From Osmia lignaria lignaria (Eukaryota > Arthropoda > Insecta > Hymenoptera > Megachilidae), in the NCBI RefSeq assembly GCF_051020975.1, contig NW_027478161.1, positions 26,386,001 through 26,450,000 on the forward strand: DNA of 64,000 nt, written 5' to 3'. Positions 10,848 to 25,060 of this stretch are shown in pieces. The translations under genes and the position numbers were made by a program. Within the stretch, counting starts at the first letter, position 1. Each line of letters starts with the position of its first letter. The notes beneath the pieces were generated by a model. That model was given only the letters and a program-made list of their open reading frames with translations. It had not been told where the DNA came from and did not search any database.

Positions 10848-13423
10848 TCAGAAGCGTAGTTTTCGAGATATATCGAGATATTTAAAAGTTCCGAAGCCGC
10901 AAAAACATAATAGAGATACAGAAACACCGTGGCCCCTTTCTTTGAGATTACTCTGCACTATTGCGAGCTGCAAATGCCACTTCCAGCTTAGCTGTGCAGA
11001 AGAAGAACAACAAGAAGAAGAAATATCTCGAAATATGTCCGTCAGGCCCGTTCCTTTGAGCTGAATCTGCAAATATCTCGGAAACGAAGCGAGCTATGGC
11101 AAAATGTTAAGAGACGTTTTTTGTAGAGAATTATGTTTCCTACAATTTATGTTCTATGATATTTTTTGATCAGATGCGTAGTTCTCGAGATATATCAAGA
11201 TATTTAAAAGTTCCGAAGCCGCACCAACATAATAGAGATACAGAAACACCGTGGCCCCCTTCTTTGAGATAACTCTGCACCATTGCCAGCTGCAAATGCC
11301 ACTTCCAGCTTAGCTGTGCAGAGGAAGAACAACAAGAAGAAGAAATATCTCGAAATATGTCCGTCAGGCCCCTTCCCTTGAGATAAATCTGCAAATACCT
11401 CGGAAACGAAGCGAGCTATGGCAAAATCTTAAGAGAACTTTTTTGTAGAGAATTAAGTTTCCTACTTTTTATGCTCTATGATATTTTTTGATCAGATGCG
11501 TAGTTCTAGAGATATATCAAGATATTTAAAAGTTCCGAAGCCGCACCAACATAATAGAGATACAGAAACACCGTGGCCCCTTTCTTCGAGATAACTCTGC
11601 ACTAGTGCGAGCCGCAAATGCCACTTCCAGCTTAGCTGTGCAGAAGAAGAACAACAAGAAGAAGAAATATCTCGAAATATGTCCGTCAGGCCCCTTCCCT
11701 TGAGATAAATCTGCAAATATCCCGGAAACGAAGCGAGCTATGGCAAAATGTTAAGAGACCTTTTTTGTTGAGAATTAAGTTTCCTACTTTTTACGTTCTA
11801 TGATATTTTTTGATCAGAAGCGTAGTTTTCGAGATATATCGAGATATTTAAAAGTTCCGAAGCCGCACCAACATAATAGAGATACAGAAACACCGTGGGC
11901 CCTTTCTTTGAGATAACTCTGCACTAGTGCGAGCCGCAAATGCCACTTCCAGCTTAGCTGTGCAGAAGAAGAACAACAAGAAGAAGAAATATCTCGAAAT
12001 ATGTCCGTCAGGCCCCTTCCCTTGAGATAAATCTGCAAATATCTCGGAAACGAAGCGAGCTATGGCAAAATGTTAAGAGACCTTTTTTGTAGAGAATTAA
12101 GTTTCCTACTTTTTATGTTCTATGATATTTTTTGATCAGATGCGTAGTTCTCGAGATATATCAAGATATTTAAAAGTGCCGAAGCCGCACCAACATAATA
12201 GAGATACAGAAACACCGTGGCCCCTTTCTTCGAGATAACTCTGCACTAGTGCGAGCCGCAAATGCCACTTCCAGCTTAGCTGTGCAGAAGAAGAACAACA
12301 AGAAGAAGAAATATCTCGAAATATGTCCGTCAGGCCCCTTCCCTTGAGATAAATCTGCAAATATCTCGGAAACGAAGCGAGCTATGGCAAAATGTTAAGA
12401 GACCTTTTTTGTAGAGAATTAAGTTTCCTACTTTTCATGTTCTATGCTATTTTTTGATCAGATGCGTAGTTCTCGAGATATATCAAGATATTTAAAAGTT
12501 CCGAAGCCGCACCAACATAATAGAGATACAGAAACACCGTGGCCCCTTTCTTCGAGATAACTCTGCACTAGTGCGAGCTGCAAATGCCACTTCCAGCTTA
12601 GCTGTGCAGAAGAAGAACAACAAGAAGAAGAAATATCTCGAAATATGTCCGTCAGGCCCCTTCCCTTGAGATAAATCCGCAAATATCTCGGAAACGAAGC
12701 GAGCTATGGCAAAATGTTAAGAGACCTTTTTTGTAGAGAATTAAGCTTCCTACTTTTTATGTTCTATGATATTTTTTGATCAGATGCGTAGTTCTCGAGA
12801 TATATCAAGATATTTAAAAGTTCCGAAGCCGCACCAACATAATAGAGATACAGAAACACCGTGGCCCCTTTCTTTGAGATTACTCTGCACTATTGCGAGC
12901 TGCAAATGCCACTTCCAGCTTAGCTGTGCAGAAGAAGAACAACAAGAAGAAGAAATATCTCGAAATATGTCCGTCAGGCCCGTTCCTTTGAGCTGAATCT
13001 GCAAATATCTCGGAAACGAAGCGAGCTATGGCAAAATGTTTAGAGACGTTTTTTGTAGAGAATTATGTTTCCTACAATTTATGTTCTATGATATTTTTTG
13101 ATCAGATGCGTAGTTCTCGAGATATATCAAGATATTTAAAAGTTCCGAAGCCGCACCAACATAATAGAGATACAGAAACACCGTGGCCCCTTTCTTTGAG
13201 ATAACTCTGCACTAGTGCGAGCCGCAAATGCCACTTCCAGCTTAGCTGTGCAGAAGAAGAACAACAAGAAGAAGAAATATCTCGAAATATGTCCGTCAGG
13301 CCCCTTCCCTTGAGATAAATCTGCAAATATCTCGGAAACGAAGCGAGCTATGGCAAAATGTTAAGAGACCTTTTTTGTAGAGAATTAAGTTTCCTACTTT
13401 TTATGTTCTATGGTATTTTTTGA

Positions 13424-14000
13424 TCAGATGCGTAGTTCTCGAGATATATCAAGATATTTAAAAGTTCCGAAGCCGCACCAACATAATAGAGATACAGAAA
13501 CACCGTGGCCCCTTTCTTTGAGATAACTCTGCACTTGTGCGAGCCGCAAATGCCACTTCCAGCTTAGCTGTGCAGAAGAAGAACAACAAGAAGAAGAAAT
13601 ATCTCGAAATATGTCCGTCAGGCCCCTTCCCTTGAGATAAATCTGCATATATCTCGGAAACCAAGCGAGCTATGGCAAAATGTTAAGAGACCTGTTTTGT
13701 AGAGAATTAAGTTTCGTACTTTTTATGTTCTATGATATTTTTTGATCAGATGCGTAGTTCTCGAGATATACCAAGATATTTAAAAGTTCCGAAGCCGCAC
13801 CAACATAATAGAGATACAGAAACACCGTGGACCCTTTCTTTGAGATAACTCTGCACTATTGCGAGCTGCAAATGCCACTTCCAGCTTAGCTGTGCAGAAG
13901 AAGAACAACAAGAAGAAGAAATATCTCGAAATATGTCCGTCAGGCCCCTTCCCTTGAGATAAATCTGCAAATATCTCCGAAACGAAGCGAGCTATGGCAA
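13424..14000 (+). repeat. Block copied at 16000-16576 (8-monomer offset)
   Basis: Both copies carry CACTTGTGCGAG, GCATATATCTCGG, AACCAAGCG, GACCTGTTTTG, AGTTTCGTAC, GATATACCAAG, GTGGACCC and ATCTCCGAAAC with GACCTTATTTG, in the same order. The offset is 2576 bp. Confidence 0.8.
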
Positions 14001-14389
14001 AATGTTAAGAGACCTTATTTGTAGAGAATTAAGTTTCCTACTTTTTATGTTCTATGATATTTTTTGATCAGATGCGTAGTTCTCGAGATATATCAAGATA
14101 TTTAAAAGTTCCGAAGCCGCACCAACATAATAGAGATACAGAAACACCGTGGCCCCTTTCTTTGAGATAACTCTGCACTAGTGCGAGCCGCAAATGCCAC
14201 TTCCAGCTTAGCTGTGCAGAAGAAGAACAACAAGAAGAAGAAATATCTCGAAATATGTCCGTCAGGCCCCTTCCCTTGAGATAAATATGCAAATATCTCG
14301 GAAACGAAGCGAGCTATGGCAAAATGTTAAGAGACCTTTTTTGTAGAGAATTAAGTTTCCTACTTTTTATGTTCTATGATATTTTTTGA

Positions 14390-14711
14390 TCAGATGCGTA
14401 GTTCTCGAGATATATCAAGATATTTAAAAGTTCCGAAGCCGCACCAACATAATAGAGATACAGAAACACCGTGGCCCCTTTCTTTGAGATAACTCTGCAC
14501 TGTTGCGAGCTGGAAATGCCACTTCCAGTTTAGCTGTGCAGAAGAAGAACAACAAGAAGAAGAAATATCTCGAAATATGTCCGTCAGGCCCCTTCCCTTG
14601 AGATAAATCTGCAAATATCTCGGAAACGAAGCGAGCTATGGCAAAATGTTAAGAGACCTTTTTTGTAGAGAATTAAGTTTCCTACTTTCTATGTTCTATG
14701 ATATTTTTTGA
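14390..14711 (+). repeat. Representative hairpin-variant monomer (GCTGGAAATG...CCAGTTTAG)
   Basis: This class carries G in place of C in GCTG(C/G)AAATG together with T in place of C in CCAG(C/T)TTAG. I count 29 monomers with both changes, scattered through all four zones (first 10526, last 61401). Two have only the T: 42081 and 61079. I found none with only the G. In all four zones these copies are interspersed with the ordinary class. Confidence 0.75.
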
Positions 14712-15033
14712 TCAGATGCGTACTTCTCGAGATATATCAAGATATTTAAAAGTTCCGAAGCCGCACCAACATAATAGAGATACAGAAACACCGTGGCCCC
14801 TTTCTTTGAGATAACTCTGCACTATTGCGAGCTGCAAATGCCACTTCCAGCTTAGCTGTGCAGAAGAAGAACAACAAGAAGAAGATATATCTCGAAATAT
14901 GTCCGTCAGGCCCCTTCCCTTGAGATAAATCTGCAAATATCTCGGAAACGAAGCGAGCTATGGCAAAATGTTAAGAGACCTTATTTGTAGAGAATTAAGT
15001 TTCCTACTTTTTATGTTCTATGATATTTTTTGA

Positions 15034-15999
15034 TCAGATGCGTAGTTCTCGAGATATATCAAGATATTTAAAAGTTCCGAAGCCGCACCAACATAATAGA
15101 GATACAGAAACACCGGGGCCCCTTTCGTTGAGATAACTCTGCACTAGTGGGAGCCGCAAATGCCACTTCCAGCTTAGCTGTGCAGAAGAAGAACAACAAG
15201 AAGAAGAAATATTTCGAAATATGTCCGTCAGGCCCCTTCCCTTGAGATAAATCTGCAAATATCTCGGAAACGAAGCGAGCTATGGCAAAATGTTAAGAGA
15301 CCTTTTTTGTAGAGCATTAAATTTCCTACTTTTTATGTTCTATGATATTTTTTGATCAGATGCGTAGTTCTCGAGATATATCAAGATATTTAAAAGTTCC
15401 GAAGCCGCACCAACATAATAGAGATACAGAAACACCGTGGCCCCATTCTTTCAGATAACTCTGCACTATTGCGAGCTGGAAATGCCACTTCCAGTTTAGC
15501 TGTGCAGAAGAAGAACAACAAGAAGAAGAAATATCTCGAAATATGTCCGTCAGGCCATTTCCCTTGAGATATATCTGCAAATATCTCGGAAACGAAGCGA
15601 GCTATGGCAAAATGTTAAGAGACCTTTTTGGTAGAGAATTATGTCTCCTACAAGTTATGTTCTATGATATTTTTTGATCAGAAGCGTAGTTTTCGAGATA
15701 TATCGAGATATTTAAAAGTTCCGAAGCCGCACCAACATAATAGAGATACAGAAACACCGTGGCCCCTTTCTTTGAGATAACTCTGCACTAGTGCGGGCCG
15801 CAAATGCCACTTCCAGCTTAGCTGTGCAGAAGAAGAACAACGAGAAGAAGAAATATCTCGAAATATGTCCGTCAGGCCCCTTCCCTTGAGATATATCAGC
15901 AAATATCTCGGAAACGAAGCGAGCTATGGCATAATGTTAAGAGACCTTTTTTGTAGAGAAATAAGTTTCCTACTTTTTATGTTCTATGATATTGTTTGA
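15034..15999 (+). repeat. Three-monomer block copied at 17932-18897 (9-monomer offset)
   Basis: Both carry ACCGGGGCCCC, TTTCGTTGAG, AGTGGGAGCC, GAGCATTAAATTTCC, CCCCATTCTTTCAG, GGCCATTTCCC, TTTTTGGTAG, TACAAGTTATG, GCGGGCCGC, CAACGAGAAG, GGCATAATG and GATATTGTTTG. Visible differences are few: ATTTCG versus ATCTCG near 15211, and ATATCAGC versus AAATCAGC near 15893. A third, partial copy lies at 16644-17287. Confidence 0.85.
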
Positions 16000-17287
16000 T
16001 CAGATGCGTAGTTCTCGAGATATATCAAGATATTTAAAAGTTCCGAAGCCGCACCAACATAATAGAGATACAGAAACACCGTGGCCCCTTTCTTTGAGAT
16101 AACTCTGCACTTGTGCGAGCCGCAAATGCCACTTCCAGCTTAGCTGTGCAGAAGAAGAACAACAAGAAGAAGAAATATCTCGAAATATGTCCGTCAGGCC
16201 CCTTCCCTTGAGATAAATCTGCATATATCTCGGAAACCAAGCGAGCTATGGCAAAATGTTAAGAGACCTGTTTTGTAGAGAATTAAGTTTCGTACTTTTT
16301 ATGTTCTATGATATTTTTTGATCAGATGCGTAGTTCTCGAGATATACCAAGATATTTAAAAGTTCCGAAGCCGCACCAACATAATAGAGATACAGAAACA
16401 CCGTGGACCCTTTCTTTGAGATAACTCTGCACTATTGCGAGCTGCAAATGCCACTTCCAGCTTAGCTGTGCAGAAGAAGAACAACAAGAAGAAGAAATAT
16501 CTCGAAATATGTCCGTCAGGCCCCTTCCCTTGAGATAAATCTGCAAATATCTCCGAAACGAAGCGAGCTATGGCAAAATGTTAAGAGACCTTATTTGTAG
16601 AGAATTAAGTTTCCTACTTTTTATGTTCTATGATATTTTTTGATCAGATGCGTAGTTCTCGAGATATATCAAGATATTTAAAAGTTCCGAAGCCGCACCA
16701 ACATAATAGAGATACAGAAACACCGTGGCCCCGTTCTTTGAGATAACTCTGCACTATTGCGAGCTGGAAATGCCACTTCCAGTTTAGCTGTGCAGAAGAA
16801 GAACAACAAGAAGAAGAAATATCTCGAAATATGTCCGTCAGGCCATTTCCCTTGAGATATATCTGCAAATATCTCGGAAACGAAGCGAGCTATGGCAAAA
16901 TGTTAAGAGACCTTTTTGGTAGAGAATTATGTCTCCTACAAGTTATGTTCTATGATATTTTTTGATCAGAAGCGTAGTTTTCGAGATATATCGAGATATT
17001 TAAAAGTTCCGAAGCCGCACCAACATAATAGAGATACAGAAACACCGTGGCCCCTTTCTTTGAGGTAACTCTGCACTAGTGCGGGCCGCAAATGCCACTT
17101 CCAGCTTAGCTGTGCAGAAGAAGAACAACGAGAAGAAGAAATATCTCGAAATATGTCCGTCAGGCCCCTTCCCTTGAGATAAATCAGCAAATATCTCGGA
17201 AACGAAGCGAGCTATGGCATAATGTTAAGAGACCTTTTTTGTAGAGAAATAAGTTTCCTACTTTTTATGTTCTATGATATTTTTTGA

Positions 17288-17860
17288 TCAGATGCGTAGT
17301 TCTCGAGATATATCAAGATATTTAAAAGTTCCGAAGCCGCACCAACATAATAGAGATACAGAAACACCGTGGCCCCTTTCTTTGAGATAACTCTGCACTA
17401 TTGCGAGCTGGAAATGCCACTTCCAGTTTAGCTGTGCAGAAGAAGAACAACAAGAAGAAGAAATATCTCGAAATATGTCCGTCAGGCCCCTTCCCTTGAG
17501 ATATATCTGCAAATATCTCGGAAACGAAACGAGCTATGGCAAAATGTTAAGAGACCTTTTTTGTAGAGAATTATGTTTCCTACAATTCATGTTCTATGAT
17601 ATTTTTTGATCAGAAGCGTAGTTTTCGAGATATATCGAGATATTTAAAAGTTCCGAAGCCGCACCAACATAATAGAGATCCAGAAACACCGTGGCCCCTT
17701 TCTTTGAGATAACTCTGCACTAATGCGAGCCGCAAATGCCACTTCCAGCTTAGCTGTGCAGAAGAAGAACAACAAGAAGAAGATATATCTCGAAATACGT
17801 CCGTCAGGCCCCTTCCCTTGAGATAAATCTGCAAATATCTCGGAAACGAAGCGAGCTATG
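17288..17860 (+). repeat. Block copied at 18898-19470 (5-monomer offset)
   Basis: Shared variants are GAAACGAAACGAG, CAATTCATG, GATCCAGAAAC and CACTAATGCGAG. The offset is 1610 bp. The second copy changes CTTTCTTTGAG to TTTTTTTGAG, and the two diverge near GAAGATATATC in the first copy. Confidence 0.75.
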
Positions 17861-20800
17861 GCAAAATGTTAAGAGACCTTATTTGTAGAGAATTAAGTTT
17901 CCTACTTTTTATGTTCTATGATATTTTTTGATCAGATGCGTAGTTCTCGAGATATATCAAGATATTTAAAAGTTCCGAAGCCGCACCAACATAATAGAGA
18001 TACAGAAACACCGGGGCCCCTTTCGTTGAGATAACTCTGCACTAGTGGGAGCCGCAAATGCCACTTCCAGCTTAGCTGTGCAGAAGAAGAACAACAAGAA
18101 GAAGAAATATCTCGAAATATGTCCGTCAGGCCCCTTCCCTTGAGATAAATCTGCAAATATCTCGGAAACGAAGCGAGCTATGGCAAAATGTTAAGAGACC
18201 TTTTTTGTAGAGCATTAAATTTCCTACTTTTTATGTTCTATGATATTTTTTGATCAGATGCGTAGTTCTCGAGATATATCAAGATATTTAAAAGTTCCGA
18301 AGCCGCACCAACATAATAGAGATACAGAAACACCGTGGCCCCATTCTTTCAGATAACTCTGCACTATTGCGAGCTGGAAATGCCACTTCCAGTTTAGCTG
18401 TGCAGAAGAAGAACAACAAGAAGAAGAAATATCTCGAAATATGTCCGTCAGGCCATTTCCCTTGAGATATATCTGCAAATATCTCGGAAACGAAGCGAGC
18501 TATGGCAAAATGTTAAGAGACCTTTTTGGTAGAGAATTATGTCTCCTACAAGTTATGTTCTATGATATTTTTTGATCAGAAGCGTAGTTTTCGAGATATA
18601 TCGAGATATTTAAAAGTTCCGAAGCCGCACCAACATAATAGAGATACAGAAACACCGTGGCCCCTTTCTTTGAGATAACTCTGCACTAGTGCGGGCCGCA
18701 AATGCCACTTCCAGCTTAGCTGTGCAGAAGAAGAACAACGAGAAGAAGAAATATCTCGAAATATGTCCGTCAGGCCCCTTCCCTTGAGATAAATCAGCAA
18801 ATATCTCGGAAACGAAGCGAGCTATGGCATAATGTTAAGAGACCTTTTTTGTAGAGAAATAAGTTTCCTACTTTTTATGTTCTATGATATTGTTTGATCA
18901 GATGCGTAGTTCTCGAGATATATCAAGATATTTAAAAGTTCCGAAGCCGCACCAACATAATAGAGATACAGAAACACCGTGGCCCCTTTCTTTGAGATAA
19001 CTCTGCACTATTGCGAGCTGGAAATGCCACTTCCAGTTTAGCTGTGCAGAAGAAGAACAACAAGAAGAAGAAATATCTCGAAATATGTCCGTCAGGCCCC
19101 TTCCCTTGAGATATATCTGCAAATATCTCGGAAACGAAACGAGCTATGGCAAAATGTTAAGAGACCTTTTTTGTAGAGAATTATGTTTCCTACAATTCAT
19201 GTTCTATGATATTTTTTGATCAGAAGCGTAGTTTTCGAGATATATCGAGATATTTAAAAGTTCCGAAGCCGCACCAACATAATAGAGATCCAGAAACACC
19301 GTGGCCCCTTTTTTTGAGATAACTCTGCACTAATGCGAGCCGCAAATGCCACTTCCAGCTTAGCTGTGCAGAAGAAGAACAACAAGAAGAAGAAATATCT
19401 CGAAATATGTCCGTCAGGCCCCTTCCCTTGAGATAAATCTGCAAATATCTCGGAAACGAAGCGAGCTATGGCAAAATGTTAAGAGACCTTTTTTGTAGAG
19501 AATTATGTTTCCTACAATTTATGTTCTATGATATTTTTTGATCAGAAGCGTAGTTTTCGAGATATATCGAGATATTTAAAAGTTCCGAAGCCGCACCAAC
19601 ATAATAGAGATCCAGAAACACCGTGGCCCCTTTCTTTGAGATAACTCTGCACTAGTGCGAGCCGCAAATGCCACTTCCAGCTTAGCTGTGCAGAAGAAGA
19701 ACAACAAGAAGAAGAAATATCTCGAAATATGTCCGTCAGGCCCCTTCCCTTGAGATAAATCTGCAAATATCTCGGAAACGAAGCGAGCTATGGCAAAATG
19801 TTAAGAGACCTTTTTTGTAGAGAATTAAGTTTCCTACTTTTTATGTTCTATGATATTTTTTGATCAGATGCGTAGTTCTCGAGATATATCGAGATATTTA
19901 AAAGTTCCGAAGCCGCACCAACATAATAGAGATACAGAAACACCGTGGCCCCTTTCTTTGAGATAACTCTGCACTAGTGCGAGCCGCAAAAGCCACTTCC
20001 AGCTTAGCTGTGCAGAAGAAGAACAACAAGAAGAAGAAATATCCCGAAATATGTCCGTCAGGCCCCTTCCCTCGAGATAAATCTGCAAATATCTCGGAAA
20101 CGAAGCGAGATATGGCAAAATGTTAAGAGACCTTTTTTGTAGAGAATTAAGTTTCCTACTTTTTATGTTCTATGATATTTTTTGATCAGATGCTTAGTTC
20201 TCGAGATATATCAAGATATTTAAAAGTTCCGAAGCCGCACCAACATAATAGAGATACAGCAACACCGTGGCCCCTTTCTTTCAGATAACTCTGCGCTATT
20301 GCGAGCTGGAAACGCCACTTCCAGTTTAGCTGTGCAGAAGAAGAACAACAAGAAGAAGAAATATCTCGAAATATGTCCGTCAGGCCCCTTCCCTTGAGAT
20401 ATATCTGCAAATATCTCGGAAACGAAACGAGCTATGGCAAAATGTTAAGAGACCTTTTTTGTAGAGAATTATGTTTCCTACAATTTATGTTCTATGATAT
20501 TTTTTGATCAGAAGCGTAGTTTTCGAGATATATCGAGATATTTAAAAGTTCCGAAGCCGCACCAACATAATAGAGATACAGAAACACCGTGGCCCCTTTC
20601 TTTGAGATAACTCTGCACTAGTGCGGGCCGCAAATGCCACTTCCAGCTTAGCTGTGCAGAAGAAGAACAACAAGAAGAAGAAATATCTCCAAATATGTCC
20701 CTCAGGCCCCTTCCCTTGAGATAAATCTGCAAATATCTCGGAAACGAAGCGAGCTAAGGCAAAATGTTAAGAGACTTTATTTGTAGAGAATTAAGTTTCC

Positions 20801-23083
20801 TACTTTTTATGTTCTATGATATTTTTTGATCAGATGCGTAGTTCTCGAGATATATCAAGATATTTAAAAGTTCCGAAGCCGCACCAACATAATAGAGATA
20901 CAGAAACACCGTGGCCCCTTTCTTTGAGATAACTCTGCACTATTGCGAGCTGGAAATGCCACTTCCAGTTTAGCTGTGCAGAAGAAGAACAACAAGAAGA
21001 AGAAATATCTCGAAATATGTCCGTCAGGCCCCTTCCCTTGAGATAAATCTGCAAATATCTCGGAAACGAAGCGAGCGATGGCAAAATGTTAGGAGACCTT
21101 TTTTGGAGAGAATTAAGTTTCCTACTTTTTATGTTCTATGATATTTTTTGATCAGAAGCGTAGTTTTCGAGATATATCGAGATATTTAAAAGTTCCGAAG
21201 CCGCACCAACATAATAGAGATACAGAAACACCGTGGCCCCTTTCTTTCAGATAACTCTGCACTAGTGCGAGCCGCAAATGCCACTTCCAGCTTAGCTGTG
21301 CAGAAGAAGAACAACAAGAAGAAGAAATATCTCGAAATATGTCCGTCAGGCCCCTTCCCTCGAGATAAATCTGCAAATATCTCGGAAACGAAGCGAGCTA
21401 TGGCAAAATGTTAAGAGACCTTTTTTGTAGAGAATTAAGTTCCCTACTTTTTATGTTCTATGATATTTTTTGATCATATGCGTAGTTCTCGAGATATATC
21501 AAGATATTTAAAAGTTCCGAAGCCGCACCAACATAATAGAGATACAGAAACACCGTGGCCCCTTTCTTTGAGATAACTCTGCACTATTGCGAGCTGCAAA
21601 TGCCACTTCCAGCTTAGCTGTGCAGAAGAAGAACAACAAGAAGAAGAAATATCACGAAATATGTCCGTTAGGCCCCTTCCCTTGAGATAAATCTGCAAAT
21701 ATCTCGGAAACGAAGCGAGCTATGGCAAAATGTTAAGAGACCTTTTTTGTAGAGAATTAAGTTTCCTACTTTTTATGTTCTATGATATTTTTTGATCAGA
21801 TGCGAAGTTCTCGAGATATATCAAGATATTTAAAAGTTCCGAAGCCGCACCAACATAATAGAGATACAGAAACACCGTGGCCACTTTCTTTGAGATAACT
21901 CTGCACTATTGCGAGCTGCAAATGCCACTTCCAGCTTAGCTGTGCAGAAGAAGAACAACAAGAAGAAGATATATCTCGAAATATGTCCGTCAGGCCCCTT
22001 CCCTTGAGATAAATCTGCAAATATCTCGGAAACGAAGCGAGCTATGGCAAAATGTTAAGAGACCTTATTTGTAGAGAATTAAGTTTCCTACTTTTTATGT
22101 TCTATGATATTTTTTGATCAGATGCGTAGTTCTCGAGATATATCAAGATATTTAAAAGTTCCGAAGCCGCACCAACATAATAGAGATACAGAAACACCGT
22201 GGCCCCTTTCTTTGAGATAACTCTGCACTATTGCGAGCTGCAAATGCCACTTCCAGCTTAGCTGTGCAGAAGAAGAACAACAAGAAGAAGAAATATCTCG
22301 AAATATGTCCGTCAGGCCCCTTCCCTTGAGATATATCTGCAAATATCTCGGAAACGAAGCGAGCTATGGCAAAATGTTAAGAGACCTTTTTTGTAGAGAA
22401 TTATGTCTCCTACAAGTTATGTTCTATGATATTTTTTGATCAGAAGCGTAGTTTTCGAGATATATCGAGATATTTAAAAGTTCCGAAGCCGCACCAACAT
22501 AATAGAGATACAGAAACACCGTGGCCCCTTTCTTTGAGATAACTCTGCACTATTGCGAGCTGGAAATGCCACTTCCAGTTTAGCTGTGCAGAAGAAGAAC
22601 AACAAGAAGAAGAAATATCTCGAAATATGTCCGTCAGGCCCCTTCCCTTGAGATAAATCTGCAAATATCTCGGAAACGAAGCGAGCTATGGCAAAATGTT
22701 CAGAGACCTTTTTTGTAGAGAATTAAGTTTCCTACTTTTTATGTTCTATGATATTTTTTGATCAGATGCGTAGTTCTCGAGATATATCGAGATATTTAAA
22801 AGTTCCGAAGCCGCACCAACATAATAGAGATACAGAAACACCGTGGCCCCTTTCTTTGAGATAACTCTGCACTAGTGCGAGCCGCAAAAGCCACTTCCAG
22901 CTTAGCTGTGCAGAAGAAGAACAACAAGAAGAAGAAATATCCCGAAATATGTCCGTCAGGCCCCTTCCCTCGAGATAAATGTGCAAATATCTCGGAAACG
23001 AAGCGAGATATGGCAAAATGTTAAGAGACCTTTTTTGTAGAGAATTAAGTTTCCTACTTTTTATGTTCTATGATATTTTTTGA

Positions 23084-25010
23084 TCAGATGCGTAGTTCTC
23101 GAGATATATCAAGATATTTAATAGTTCCGAAGCCGCACCGACATAATAGAGATACAGAAACACCGTGGACCCTTTCTTTGAGATAACTCTGCATTATTGC
23201 GAGCTGCAAATGCCACTTCCAGCTTAGCTGTGCAGAAGAAGAACAACAAGAAGAAGAAATATCTCGAAATATGTCCGTCAGGCCCCTTCCCTTGAGATAA
23301 ATCTGCAAATATCTCGGAAACGAAGCGAGCTATGGCAAAATGTTAAGAGACCTTTTTTGTAGAGAATTATGTTTCCTACAATTTATGTTCTATGATATTT
23401 TTTGATCAGAAGCGTAGTTTTCGAGATATATCGAGATATTTAAACGTTCCGAAGCCGCACCAACATAATAGAGATACAGAAACACCGTGGCCCCTTTCTT
23501 TGAGATAACTCTGCACTATTGCGAGCTGCAAATGCCACTTCCAGCTTAGCTGTGCAGAGGAAGAACAACAAGAAGAAGAAGTATCTCGAAATATGTCCGT
23601 CAGGCCCGTTCCTTTGAGCTGAATCTGCAAATATCTCGGAAACGAAGCGAGCTATGGCAAAATGTTAAGAGACGTTTTTTGTAGTGAATTATGTTCCCTA
23701 CAATTTATGTTCTATGATATTTTTTGATCAGAAGCGTAGTTCTCGAGATATATCAAGATATTTAAAAGTTCCGAAGCAGCACCAACATAATAGAGATACA
23801 GAAACACCGTGGCCCCTTTCTTTGAGATAACTCTGCACTATTGCGAGCTGTAAATGCCACTTCCAGCTTAGCTGTGCAGAAGAAGAACAACAAGAAGAAG
23901 AAATATCTCGAAATATGTCCGGCAGGCCCCTTCCCTTGAGATATATCTGCAAATATCTCGGAAACGAAGCGAGCTATGGCAAAATGTTAAGATACCTTTT
24001 TTGTAGAGAATTATGTTTCCTACAATTTATGTTCTATGATATTTTTTGATCAGATGCGTAGTTCTCGAGATATATCAAGATATTTAAAAGTTCCGAAGCC
24101 GCACCAACATAATAGAGATACAGAAACACCGTGGCCCCTTTCTTTGAGATAACTCTGCACTATTGCGAGCTGCAAATGCCACTTCCAGCTTAGCTGTGCA
24201 GAGGAAGAACAACAAGAAGAAGAAATATCTCGAAATATGTCCGTCAGGCCAGTTCCTTTGAGCTGAATCTGCAAATATCTCGGAAACGAAGCGAGCTATG
24301 GCAAAATGTTAAGAGACGTTTTTTGTAGAGAATTATGTTTCCTACAATTTATGTTCTATGATATTTTTTGATCAGAAGCGTAGTTTTCGAGATATATCGA
24401 GATATTTAAAAGTTCCGAAGCCGCACCAACATAATAGAGATACAGAAACACCGTGGCCCCTTTCTTTGAGATAACTCTGCACTATTGCGACCTGCAAATG
24501 CCACTTCCAGCTCAGCTGTGCAGAAGAAGAACAACAAGAAGAAGAAATATCTCGAAATATGTCCGTCAGGCCCCTTCCCTTGAGATAAATCTGCAAATAT
24601 CCCGGAAACGAAGCGAGCTATGGCAAAATGTTAAGAGACCTTTTTTGTAGAGAATTAAGTTTCCTACTTTTTATGTTCTATGATATTTTTTGATCAGATG
24701 CGTAGTTCTCGAGATATATCAAGATATTTAAAAGTTCCGAAGCCGCACCAACATAATAGAGATACAGAAACACCGTGGCTCCTTTCTTTGAGATAAGTCT
24801 GCACTAGTGCGAGCCGCAAATGCCACTTCCAGCTTAGCTGTGCAGAAGAAGAACAACAAGAAGAAGAAATATCTCGAAATATGTCCGTCAGGCGCCTTCC
24901 CTTGAGATAAATCTGCAAATAACTCGGAAACGAAGCGAGCTGTGGCAAAATGTTAAGAGACCGTTTTTGTAGAGAATTAAGTTTCCTACTTTTTATGTTC
25001 TATGATATTT
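23084..25010 (+). repeat. Six-monomer block copied at 28558-30484 (17-monomer offset)
   Basis: Shared markers in order are CACCGACAT, GTGGACCC, GAAGAAGTATCTCG, TGTAGTGAATTATG, GAAGCAGCACC, CCGGCAGG, AAGATACC, GGCCAGTTCC, GCGACCTGC, ATATCCCGG, GTGGCTCC, GATAAGTCTGC, GGCGCC, AATAACTCGG, GCTGTGGC and GACCGTTTTTG. I noticed four base differences, near 23120, 23133-region variant coding, 23446 and 23816. The offset is 5474 bp. Confidence 0.8.
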
Positions 25011-25060
25011 TTTGATCAGATGCGTAGTTCTCGAGATATATCAAGATATTTAAAAGTTCC

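Larger units (their letters stand above)
1..13423 (+). repeat. Zone 1 of the array
   Basis: Zone 1 holds eight beta monomers of the CCCGTTCC type (8272 has CCCTTTCC). Other markers are the CTTCGAGATAACTC and CACTAGTGCGAGCCGC variants, and GAGATTACTC monomers. The last, at 544, 1832, 3764, 6340, 6984, 8272, 9882, 10848 and 12780, were not seen in any later zone. An AAGCTT in the tail (1795, 3727, 5981, 8235, 12743) is another zone-restricted tail variant. One monomer, 10526, looks out of place and matches the zone 2/3 class at 20186. Confidence 0.8.
13424..23083 (+). repeat. Zone 2 of the array
   Basis: Beta bodies are absent. Hairpin-variant monomers are common. Private variants include GCGGGCCGC with CAACGAG, GGCCATTTCCC with TTTTTGGTAG and TGTCTCCTACAAG, ACCGGGGCCCC, and GATCCAGAAAC. 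These occur in repeated blocks at spacings of 4, 5, 8 and 9 monomers. Mutational load relative to the common monomer looks highest here by eye. Confidence 0.75.
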
